From Rhizobacter sp. (lineage in GTDB: Bacteria > Pseudomonadota > Gammaproteobacteria > Burkholderiales > Burkholderiaceae_C): a stretch of DNA of 55,667 nucleotides. The notes beneath the pieces are model-generated. The model saw only the letters and a program-made list of their open reading frames with translations. It had not been told where the DNA came from and ran no database searches. Both the position numbers and the translations under genes were made by a program. The stretch lies in assembly GCA_017881025.1 (NCBI GenBank), contig JADGRJ010000002.1, forward strand, positions 1 through 55,667, read 5' to 3'. Of this stretch, positions 8,501-14,918 are shown one piece after another; the first letter of the stretch is position 1; every line of letters starts with the position of its first letter.

Positions 8501-9268
8501 GAGTTCCTGACCGCGTACCAGAACGCCGCCTACGGCGCCAAGTACAAGGCCTTCGTCGACAAGGTGCGCGCGGCCGAGGCCGAGCTCGCGTTCTCGCGCT
8601 CGATGACGCGGCCCGAGTCGGCGCGGCCGAGCACCAGGCTGACCGAGGCGGTGGCGCGCTACCTCTTCAAGCTGATGGCCTACAAGGACGAGTACGAGGT
8701 CGCGCGCCTGCACGCCGACACCAAATTCCTCGCCAAGGTCGCGGCCCAGTTCGAAGGCGAGATGGGCAAGGACTACCAGCTCGCCTACCACCTGGCGCCG
8801 CCGTCGATCGCGAAGAAAAACGCCAAGGGCGAGCTGCAGAAGCGCCGCTTCGGCCCGTGGATGCTGTCGGCGTTCAAGGTCCTGGCCCGCCTCAAGGGCA
8901 TGCGCGGCACGCCGTTCGATCCGTTCGGACGCAACGACGAGCGCCGCGTTGAGCGCGAGCTGATCCGCGAGTACCGCGAGTCGATCGAGGAGGTGCTGCG
9001 CGCCCTCGGCCCGGCCAACCTCGCCCTGGCGACCGAGATCGCGCGCATCCCCGAGATGATCCGCGGCTACGGCCACGTCAAGGCGCGCCATCTCGCCGCC
9101 GCGCGCCCGAAGTGGGACGCTCTCATGGCCGAGTGGCGTGCCGGCCCGCTCGCCCTCTCGGCGCAGGCGCTCGAGTCGCGGCTGGCGCAGGGGCCGGACA
9201 CCCAGCCGCTCGAGGACACGACGCTGCCGATGACCTCGCCGCCGGGGTCGTCGCAGCGGTCGGCCTGA
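5528..9268 (+). CDS. Indolepyruvate:ferredoxin oxidoreductase, fused IorA-IorB type
   Basis: A 1246-residue single-chain 2-oxoacid oxidoreductase that oxidatively decarboxylates aryl pyruvates (from aromatic amino acid transamination) to the acyl-CoA, reducing ferredoxin. The N-terminal part carries the pyrimidine-binding and TPP-binding domains of IorA (GYRGSPLGGYDQ near the start; GVNEELAATAVWGTQQ; CSGCPHNTS; NLGDGTFFHSG). A cysteine cluster C674-x2-C677-x2-C680-x5-C686 and further cysteines just downstream mark an Fe-S site. An IorB-like gamma domain follows (GVGGTGVITIGQLLG), then a C-terminal DUF6537-like region. The ATG at 5528 (MNAPLPEAV) was preferred over an in-frame ATG at 5489, because family members start near this point. 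The gene stands alone, with no ferredoxin or phenylacetate gene beside it. Confidence 0.9.
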   Translation: MNAPLPEAVRKALESVTLDDKYALESGRAFMSGVQALVRLPMLQRKRDAMFGLNTAGFVSGYRGSPLGGYDQALWAAKKHLAAQNIVFQPGVNEELAATAVWGTQQLELYPQSRKFDGVFGIWYGKGPGVDRCSDVFKHANMAGTSQHGGVIAIAGDDHIAKSSTAAHQSDHIFKACGLPVFFPSSVQDILDMGLHAFAMSRFAGVWSAMKTIQEIVESSASISVDPDRVDIVLPEDFRMPAGGLHIRWPDAPLEQEARLMDYKWYAALAYVRANRLNHNVIEGPNDRFGIIASGKGYNDARQALHDLGLDDDACRRIGLRLHKVNVVWPLEATITRDFAEGLQEILVVEEKRQVIEYQLKEQLYGWRPDVRPQVLGKFDESEGDNAGGEWSQANPSEHWLLRAQADLTPAIIARAIAKRLGKLGVDADIAAGMAMRIALIDAKEKSLAVATLNSTGANATGERAPFFCSGCPHNTSTKVPEGSRAVAGIGCHFMAVWMDRSTVTFSQMGGEGVSWVGQAPFTTENHIFANLGDGTFFHSGLLAIRQAIAAKVNITYKILFNDAVAMTGGQPVDGTMKVPEMTRELDAEGAAKVVVVTDEPEKYEDHAIKARLAPSVTVHHRDDLDGVQKQLREIPGCTVIVYDQTCATEKRRRRKRGTMEDPAKRVVINELVCEGCGDCSVQSNCLSVEPVETEFGRKRRINQNSCNKDYSCLKGFCPSFITVEGGQLKSTKKGDVERPRLAAVLAPPEPVLPLAEKPWGIVVAGVGGTGVITIGQLLGMAAHLEGKGIVTQDSAGLAQKGGATWSHVQIANRPEAIFSTKVGTAEADLVIGCDPIVTASKTTLAAIREGRTYVAVNTHATPTAAFVSNPDWQFPAGNCEAAIAAAAGPDHVGGIDADTLAVQLLGDSIYTNPLMLGFAWQQGRVPLSHAALMRAIELNGVQVDNNKTAFEWGRRAAHDPQGMKALVRTGQVIELVKRSVNVDDLIAKRVEFLTAYQNAAYGAKYKAFVDKVRAAEAELAFSRSMTRPESARPSTRLTEAVARYLFKLMAYKDEYEVARLHADTKFLAKVAAQFEGEMGKDYQLAYHLAPPSIAKKNAKGELQKRRFGPWMLSAFKVLARLKGMRGTPFDPFGRNDERRVERELIREYRESIEEVLRALGPANLALATEIARIPEMIRGYGHVKARHLAAARPKWDALMAEWRAGPLALSAQALESRLAQGPDTQPLEDTTLPMTSPPGSSQRSA

Positions 9269-9305
9269 CACCCGGGCGCCGCGCAGCGGTCGGCTTGACA
9301 CCCGG
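9252..9305. repeat. Two-copy direct repeat of 24 bases with 30-base period
   Basis: The unit runs from CGCAGCGGTCGG through TGACACCCGG and occurs at 9252-9275 and 9282-9305, with one difference (C or T before TGACA). The first copy contains the stop codon of the oxidoreductase gene (9266-9268). The second creates a TTGACA hexamer (9295-9300), but no -10 sequence is visible at a suitable distance. The rest of the 189-base gap up to 9457 holds nothing else recognisable. Confidence 0.6.
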
Positions 9306-9457
9306 CACGGCGCGGCTGCGGGCCGCGCCGGCGTCCGTCCGGCGGCTGTGCACCCTGGCCCTTTGACGGTGCGCTTCGTCGCAGCGGCGTAGCGGCGATC
9401 GGGGTGCCGCCCCTAAAGTGCCGCCGTGAACCGCACGAGCCAATTCCAACCCCGACC

Positions 9458-10978
9458 ATGACCCCCTCTCCCTCGCCTTCCGATCCCGCGCCGGCCCGCC
9501 GCGCCGCGGCGACGACCAGCGGCTGGCAACGCTTCAAGGCCGAGACGGTCCGTCTCTTTCACGAGTACGCCAACTGGCTGGTCTCGATCTCGTGGAAGCG
9601 TTTCTTCGTGCTCTCGGTGCTGCTGCTCATCGGCGCGGTCATCCTGCAGCACCTGCCGCCCTTCAGCTACACGATCGGCAGCGTGGCCGACGGCTCGCAC
9701 ACCGTGACGGTCGTGCCGCCGCTGCCGCCATCGCCGCCGTCGCCGTCGTCGCTCCCCTCGCCGCCTTCGCCGCCATCGCTCCCGGCACCGCCGCGCGTTC
9801 GCGATCCGGCCGTCAAGATCGAGAAGAAGGATTCGAAAGGCAGCGACGTCGTCATCTCGATCGACCGCGACGGCGTCCGCATCACGCCGTACGTCCAGAT
9901 CGACCGCAAGGGCGTTCGCATCGGCGCCGGTGCGGCGTCGGCGGCGGCCTCGGCGCCCGCGGCGGCGGCGAGCGACGCCGCGTCGGCAGCCTCGGCGAGC
10001 TCCCTCGAGAACGGCAGCATCGAGATCAAGCTACCGCCGGGCGCGGACAGCGACAAGGTCCGGGCGGCCGTCGAGGAAGCGCGCGCCGCCGTCGTCGAGG
10101 CGATCCGGGAATCCGAAGAGAAGGCCGCCGATGCGGCGCAGGAGGCAGCCGACGAGCGCGCCTCGGCCGACGAGAAGGTCGTTCGCACCGTCAGGCGGAT
10201 GCGCGACCGCCACTTCGGCGATTTCCTCACCGACCTCGCCTGGCTCATCATCGTCGCCTCGGCGATCCTGAAGATCACCTACAAGCGAACCATCCAGGCC
10301 GAGGTCAAGGCCGCGGTCGCGACCGAGACCGCCGACTCCGAGCAGCTCAAGCGCCAGGTCGTCGAGGCGCGCATGGCAGCGATGCAGGCGCAGGTGGAGC
10401 CCCACTTCCTGTTCAACACGCTCGCCTCGATCGACCACCTGATCGAGACCGATCCGCCGCGCGCGAGCACGATGCAGAAGAACCTGATCGCCCTGCTGCG
10501 CGCGTCGATGCCGTCGATGCGCGACTCGAACCCGGCGCAGCACAACCTCGGCCGCGAGATGGCGGTGATCCGGCCGTACCTCGAGATCCTCAAGGTGCGC
10601 ATGGAGGATCGCCTGCAGGCGAATGTCAACGTCCCCGAGGGGCTGCTCTCGGCCGAGTTCCCACCGATGATGATCCAGTCGCTGGTCGAGAACGCGATCA
10701 AGCACGGCCTCGAGCCGAAAGCCGAGGGCGGCACGCTCACGGTCTCGGCCGAGATCGTTCACGGCCGCCTCGCCGTCACCGTCGCCGACACCGGCCTCGG
10801 CTTCGGCCGCGCCGACACCGCCGGCACCGGCATCGGCCTGGCCAACATCCGGGAACGCCTGAAATTGCTCTACGGCGACAAGGCGTCAATGGTCGTGGCC
10901 GACAATCTGCCGAGCGGCACGGTGGTCACTCTCACCGTGCCTTACCAGGCGCTGCAACGCGAAGGAGCCAACCCGTGA
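9458..10978 (+). CDS. LytS/AlgZ-type sensor histidine kinase with low-complexity extracytoplasmic region
   Basis: A 506-residue membrane kinase of the His_kinase (LytS/YehU/AlgZ) class that would phosphorylate the LytTR regulator encoded at 11361. A cytoplasmic N-terminus is followed by TM1 (about 49-64). Next comes an extracytoplasmic stretch of about 190 residues, then TM2 (about 256-272) and the kinase core with phospho-acceptor H316 in EPHFLFNTL. The HATPase boxes are NAIKHGLE and GTGIGLANIRERL. The outer region is odd: a Pro/Ser-rich run (about 87-112), two similar short segments (SIDRDGVRI, QIDRKGVRI), an Ala/Ser/Asp-rich linker (about 158-182) and a charged helical coiled-coil-like part (about 197-250). 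It matches no sensor domain that I know. The ATG at 9458 gives a natural start; an earlier in-frame codon at 9404 adds only an Arg/Pro-rich tail. Its stop overlaps the next gene by GTGA. Confidence 0.85.
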   Translation: MTPSPSPSDPAPARRAAATTSGWQRFKAETVRLFHEYANWLVSISWKRFFVLSVLLLIGAVILQHLPPFSYTIGSVADGSHTVTVVPPLPPSPPSPSSLPSPPSPPSLPAPPRVRDPAVKIEKKDSKGSDVVISIDRDGVRITPYVQIDRKGVRIGAGAASAAASAPAAAASDAASAASASSLENGSIEIKLPPGADSDKVRAAVEEARAAVVEAIRESEEKAADAAQEAADERASADEKVVRTVRRMRDRHFGDFLTDLAWLIIVASAILKITYKRTIQAEVKAAVATETADSEQLKRQVVEARMAAMQAQVEPHFLFNTLASIDHLIETDPPRASTMQKNLIALLRASMPSMRDSNPAQHNLGREMAVIRPYLEILKVRMEDRLQANVNVPEGLLSAEFPPMMIQSLVENAIKHGLEPKAEGGTLTVSAEIVHGRLAVTVADTGLGFGRADTAGTGIGLANIRERLKLLYGDKASMVVADNLPSGTVVTLTVPYQALQREGANP

Positions 10979-11364
10979 TCAAGTCCTGGATCCGCGCCCT
11001 GGCGCTCTTGTTCCTGGTTCTGACCCTCGTCGTCACGGTGCTGATCGCCGCGGCCTGGACCGCGCTGCCGCTCGACCCGGTGACGCTGAACCTGGATGGC
11101 GAGTCGTTCTCGGTGTCCGACCTGCAGGGCTCGCACGTCGCTCTCGCCTTCGTCGCCGTCGTCGCCGCCGTCGTCCTTGCACTGATCGTGGGGATGGTCG
11201 CCGTGGTCGTCGGGCTCGGCCTCGGCGGCCTCGGGATCGCCATCGGCCTGCTCGCGACCGCCGGCTCGCTGGCCCTTGTCGTCGCGCCGTTCGCCCTCGT
11301 CGGCTGGCTGCTCTGGCGTCTGTTCCGGAGACGGCCGGGGCCGGCCGTCGTCGCCGGCGCATGA
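10975..11364 (+). CDS. Small three-helix membrane protein between kinase and response regulator
   Basis: A 129-residue protein with no recognised family. It has a hydrophobic helix at about 6-28, then an extracytoplasmic loop (about 29-55, LDPVTLNLDGESFSVSDLQG). Two Gly/Ala/Val-rich helices follow (about 56-80 and 83-108), ending in a basic tail (RLFRRRPG). The GTG start at 10975 has a good Shine-Dalgarno sequence GAAGGAG (10961-10967) and overlaps the kinase stop as GTGA. Its own stop overlaps the regulator's ATG as ATGA. Coupling on both sides means the three proteins are made together. A role as accessory sensor or modulator of the kinase is an inference. It could also simply be an unrelated small membrane protein held in the operon. 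Confidence 0.75.
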   Translation: MIKSWIRALALLFLVLTLVVTVLIAAAWTALPLDPVTLNLDGESFSVSDLQGSHVALAFVAVVAAVVLALIVGMVAVVVGLGLGGLGIAIGLLATAGSLALVVAPFALVGWLLWRLFRRRPGPAVVAGA

Positions 11365-12191
11365 CGACCGCCGTCATCGCCGACGACGAGCGCCTGCTGC
11401 GCGAGCAGCTGCGCGCTCGCCTCGCCGAGGTCTGGCCCGATCTCGACATCGTCGCCGAGGCGAAGAACGGCACCGAGGCGGTCGCGCTGACGGAGAAGCA
11501 CCGGCCCGACGTCGTTTTCCTCGACATCCGCATGCCCGGGATGACCGGGATCGAGGCGGCGCGAGCGATCGCCCAGCTGCAGGTCGACGACGACGATGCC
11601 GAGACCTCGGCCACCGGCGACGGACCGCCGTGGCACGGGCCCGAGATCGTCTTCATCACCGCCTACGACCAGTACGCGATCGAGGCCTTCGAGCAGGGCG
11701 TCGTCGACTACGTGCTGAAGCCCGCCGAGCGCGAGCGGCTGCAGGTGACGGTGGATCGCATCAAGCAACGCCTCGCCGGGCGCAGCGCCGGCGATGCGCC
11801 CGACGCGAGCGGGATGCAGCAGCTGCTGCAGAAGCTCACCGCGAAGATCAACCCGGGCCTGCATCCCCGGCTGCGCTGGATCCAGGCGACGGTCGGCGCG
11901 AGCATCCAGATGATCCCGGTCGAAGACGTCCTCTTCTTCATCTCCGACGAGAAGTACACGCGGGTGCAGACGGCGACGCTCGAGGCGCTGATCCGAAAGC
12001 CGATCAAGGAACTCGTCGACGAGCTCGACGCCGACCAGTTCTGGCAGATCCACCGCTCGACGCTCGTCAACACGCGGATGATCGCCGGCGTCACCCGCGA
12101 CCTGCGCGGCCGCCAGCTCGTCGCCGTCCGCGGCCACCCCGAAAAGCTCGAGGTGAGCCGGAGCTACGCGGGGCTGTTCAAGGGGATGTAG
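11361..12191 (+). CDS. LytTR-family response regulator (AlgR/LytR-like)
   Basis: A 276-residue DNA-binding response regulator, partner of the kinase at 9458. The N-terminal receiver domain has the acidic pair DD (8-9), phospho-acceptor D55 (VVFLDIRMPGMTG), the conserved Thr in VFITAYDQYAIEAF and Lys in YVLKPAERERL. Between alpha3 and beta4 it carries an acidic insertion of roughly 18 residues (DDDDAETSATGDG). The C-terminal LytTR domain (about 165-270) shows IPVEDVLFFISDEKYTRV and FWQIHRSTLVN, typical of regulators that bind imperfect direct repeats. The ATG is chosen by its ATGA overlap with the upstream gene. Target genes are not evident; no paired LytTR-type direct repeat was recognised in the short upstream gap. 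Confidence 0.9.
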   Translation: MTTAVIADDERLLREQLRARLAEVWPDLDIVAEAKNGTEAVALTEKHRPDVVFLDIRMPGMTGIEAARAIAQLQVDDDDAETSATGDGPPWHGPEIVFITAYDQYAIEAFEQGVVDYVLKPAERERLQVTVDRIKQRLAGRSAGDAPDASGMQQLLQKLTAKINPGLHPRLRWIQATVGASIQMIPVEDVLFFISDEKYTRVQTATLEALIRKPIKELVDELDADQFWQIHRSTLVNTRMIAGVTRDLRGRQLVAVRGHPEKLEVSRSYAGLFKGM

Positions 12192-12204
12192 CCCGGCGCC
12201 GCGA

Positions 12205-12816
12205 TCACGTCAGCGGCCTGATCAGCACGTCCGGGTGGACCGCCCAGCCGAGCAGCCCCGAGAGGCCCATCACCAGCCCGAACGCGCTCGGCACGAGCGC
12301 GAGGAAGAACAGCCACCACTGGTGCGTCAGGGCGGTCACCGCCAGCAGCGCGATGGCGATCGCGATCGCCGCCGAGGCGAGGTCGAACTGGTCGTCGCGG
12401 TAGTTGAGCGCGTCGTAGGTCTTCTGCGCCTGCTCGGCCTGCGCCTTCAGCTCGGCCTTCTTGGCGTTCTGGCTCGTCGCGATGGCCTGGTACTTCGCGA
12501 TCGCGGCGTCGTAGGCGGCGCGCTCGGCCTCCGGGCGTGCCGCCCTGGCCAGCGTCATCTGGTCGATCGCCGCGAGCGCGACTTCCTCGCGGATGTTTCT
12601 CGCCTGGTAGAAGCCCCAGAGGTCGATCTTCTCGGCCTGCGCCGCCTGCATGCCCTGGACGATGTTGTCGTCCTTGACGTTGCAGATGCCGAGGAAGGTG
12701 GCGATCAACGCCACCATCACCGCGACCATCGCGTTGAGCCGGGCGTTGCTCTTGTGGACGGCGCTGTCCTCGCGCAGGTCCTCGACGGTTTCCAAAGGAT
12801 CGATTTCGATGGCCAT
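12205..12816 (-). CDS. DUF4337-family membrane protein
   Basis: A 203-residue protein of unknown function matching the DUF4337 layout. A charged N-terminus (EIDPLETVEDLREDSAVHKSNARLN) is followed by one membrane helix (about 30-48). Next is a helical region with many Ala/Lys/Gln/Glu residues likely to form a coiled coil (about 55-150), then two or three C-terminal membrane helices (LASAAIAIAIALLAVTAL onward). The start at 12816 is set by a strong Shine-Dalgarno sequence; an in-frame codon five residues earlier lies before it. It follows the helicase gene by 11 bases on the same strand and converges with the LytTR gene, leaving a gap of only 13 bases without a visible terminator. No function can be given. 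Confidence 0.82.
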   Translation of the reverse strand: MAIEIDPLETVEDLREDSAVHKSNARLNAMVAVMVALIATFLGICNVKDDNIVQGMQAAQAEKIDLWGFYQARNIREEVALAAIDQMTLARAARPEAERAAYDAAIAKYQAIATSQNAKKAELKAQAEQAQKTYDALNYRDDQFDLASAAIAIAIALLAVTALTHQWWLFFLALVPSAFGLVMGLSGLLGWAVHPDVLIRPLT

Positions 12817-12820
12817 GAGG

Positions 12821-12826
12821 TCTCCT
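12821..12826 (-). promoter_or_regulatory. Shine-Dalgarno sequence for the DUF4337 gene
   Basis: Reads AGGAGA on the minus strand, four bases before the ATG at 12816. It sits between the helicase stop (12828-12830) and this start, so the second gene of the pair can be translated independently. Confidence 0.7.
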
Positions 12827-12827
12827 G

Positions 12828-14918
12828 TCACTGATCAGCGCGCACCGGAGCGGCCGCTTGGCCGACCGCTCCCGCGCGGGCGGCCGCCGCGGCGCGCAAG
12901 GCCAGCAGCTTGGCACGCGGATTCTCGACCCGGCGCGCCTCGTCGAGCTTCATCTCGGCGATGAAGCGGCTCGGCAGCGCCGCCTTCACCTGGCGGCCGC
13001 GCTTCCTGCGCCTGAGCGTGCTCACCGCCAGCGTCGCGCGCGCCCGCGTGATGCCGACGTACATCAGGCGGCGCTCTTCCTCGAGGCGCGCCGCGCTGGC
13101 CTCCTCGTCGTCGCCGGCGAACGGCAACAGCCCTTCGTTGACGCTCGCCAGGATCACGTGCGGCCACTCGAGCCCCTTCGCCGCGTGCAGGGTCGAGAGC
13201 GTGACGACGTTCTGGTCGTCGCCGCGCTCGGCCAGGCTGATGATCACCGAGATCGTCTGCGCGACGGCAAGGACGCTCTGCGCCTCTTCCTCGTCGCCGG
13301 TCGCCGCCGACCCGCCACCGCCGCAGCGGCGCGCGATCCAGTCGACGAAGTCGAGCACGTTGGCCCAGCGCGCGGTCGCCAGCGCCGGCGATTCCTCGCC
13401 CTCGTGCAGGTGCTCCTCGTAGCCGATGTCCTTCAGCCAGGCGAGGAGCATCGCCTTCGCAGCCTCGCTGCCCGTCGTCTCGCGCGCGCGCTCGTGCAGC
13501 GCGTTGACGCAGCGGCCGAACTCGTGCAGCCCGGCGATCGCGCGCCGCGGCAGCGCATCGGCGAGCGTCCCGGCGAAGAGCGCCTCGAAGAGGCTCGACT
13601 TCCACCGGCCGGCGAACGCGCCGAGCGCGGCCAGCGTCTGGTGGCCGATGCCACGCTTCGGGCTACACGCCGCGCGCAGGAACGCAGGGTCGTCGTCGAG
13701 ATTGACGATCAGGCGCAGCCACGCGCAGAGGTCGCGGATCTCGGCGCGGTCGAAGAAGCTCTGGCCGCCCGACACCTTGTACGGGATGCCGGCCTTGCGC
13801 AGCGCCTGCTCGAAGACGCGCGCCTGGTGGTTGGCCCGGTAGAGGATCGCGATGTCCGCGAACGCCGCGCCGGCGTCGCGCAACGATTGGATGCGCGCGA
13901 GCGCGCGCTCGGCCTCGTGCACCTCGTCGTCGCACTCGACGACGGCGACCGGCTCGCCCGCACCGAGCTCGCTCCAGAGCTTCTTCTCGTGCAGCTTCGG
14001 GTTGTGGCCGATCACCGCGTTGGCGGCAGTGAGGATGCTGCCGGTCGAGCGGTAGTTCTGCTCGAGCGCGATCACCCTGAGCGACGGGTAGTCGGCCGGC
14101 AATCGCTTCAGGTTCTCGACCGTCGCGCCGCGCCAACCGTAGATGCTCTGGTCGTCGTCGCCGACGGCGGTGAAGAGGCCGCGCGCTCCGGCGATCAGCT
14201 TCATCAGCTCGTACTGGACGCCGTTGGTGTCCTGGTACTCGTCGACGAGGATGTAGCGCAGGCGCGCCCGCCACGCGTCGCGCACCTCGGCGTCGGCGCC
14301 GAGCAGGCGCGCCGGCAGGACGATGAGGTCGTCGAAGTCGACCGCGCGATACGCGGCGAGGCGCTCCTCGTAGCGCTGCATGACGCGCACCGCGACGATC
14401 GCGTCCTCGGCGCCGCGCCCGTCGTGCTCGCCTGACAGGACCTCGGCCTCGGCGGCCGCCGACGCGAGGCCGCGGTTCTTCCACGCGCCGATCGCCCACT
14501 GCCAGCGGCGCGCGAGCGCGTTGTCGGTCGTGCCACCGGCTTCCTTGAGGATGCCGAGGACGTCGTCGCTGTCGAGAATGCTGAAGTTGGCCGGCAGGCC
14601 GAGCGCGCGCCCATGCTCGCGCAGGATGCGAACGCCGAGCGAGTGGAAGGTGCTGACCGCGAGCTTCGCGGCGGCGCGGCCGCCGACGAGCGCGCGCGCC
14701 CGCTCGCGCATCTCGGCAGCGGCCTTGTTGGTGAAGGTGATCGCCGCGATCTCGCCCGGCGCGTAGCCGGCGTCGAGCAGGCGCGCGATCTTGTGGACGA
14801 TGACGCGCGTCTTCCCGGACCCCGCACCGGCCAGGACGAGGCACGGGCCGCCCAGGTGGTGGACGGCCTCGAGCTGCGCTGGATTGAGGGTCGCCGGCGG
14901 CGACGCGTGAGAGCTCAG
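12828..14918 (-). CDS. rep: UvrD/Rep-type ATP-dependent DNA helicase (apparent CTG start)
   Basis: A 696-residue superfamily 1A 3'-5' DNA helicase, close in length to Rep (673). Just after the start lie the Q-motif region LNPAQLEAVHH and Walker A AGAGSGKTR (about 29-37). Then follow motif Ia ITFTNKAAAEM, Walker B VDEYQDTN, motif III GDDDQSIYGWRGA, motif IV LEQNYRST, motif V TLHAAKGLEW and motif VI YVGITRA. In this frame no ATG, GTG or TTG occurs between the Walker A motif and the upstream gene; the first is an ATG at 14711, far inside the conserved core. CTG at 14918 forms a CTGA overlap with the sppA stop and gives the right N-terminus, so CTG is proposed as the start. Rep rather than UvrD or PcrA is favoured by length and by the lack of a long basic C-terminus, with moderate certainty. 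Confidence 0.85.
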   Translation of the reverse strand: MSSHASPPATLNPAQLEAVHHLGGPCLVLAGAGSGKTRVIVHKIARLLDAGYAPGEIAAITFTNKAAAEMRERARALVGGRAAAKLAVSTFHSLGVRILREHGRALGLPANFSILDSDDVLGILKEAGGTTDNALARRWQWAIGAWKNRGLASAAAEAEVLSGEHDGRGAEDAIVAVRVMQRYEERLAAYRAVDFDDLIVLPARLLGADAEVRDAWRARLRYILVDEYQDTNGVQYELMKLIAGARGLFTAVGDDDQSIYGWRGATVENLKRLPADYPSLRVIALEQNYRSTGSILTAANAVIGHNPKLHEKKLWSELGAGEPVAVVECDDEVHEAERALARIQSLRDAGAAFADIAILYRANHQARVFEQALRKAGIPYKVSGGQSFFDRAEIRDLCAWLRLIVNLDDDPAFLRAACSPKRGIGHQTLAALGAFAGRWKSSLFEALFAGTLADALPRRAIAGLHEFGRCVNALHERARETTGSEAAKAMLLAWLKDIGYEEHLHEGEESPALATARWANVLDFVDWIARRCGGGGSAATGDEEEAQSVLAVAQTISVIISLAERGDDQNVVTLSTLHAAKGLEWPHVILASVNEGLLPFAGDDEEASAARLEEERRLMYVGITRARATLAVSTLRRRKRGRQVKAALPSRFIAEMKLDEARRVENPRAKLLALRAAAAARAGAVGQAAAPVRADQ

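Noticed and set aside
9295-9300. TTGACA as a -35 box for the kinase operon
   Set aside because: No -10-like sequence occurs 16-18 bases downstream; the hexamer is part of the short tandem repeat.
5477-9301. Very long open frames antisense to the indolepyruvate oxidoreductase gene (also 3255-5525, 20615-22564 and 22565-25624 on the minus strand)
   Set aside because: They mirror well-recognised genes, have Arg/Ala/Asp/Val-rich composition without any domain, and arise from strong G/C third-position bias, which removes stop codons on the other strand.
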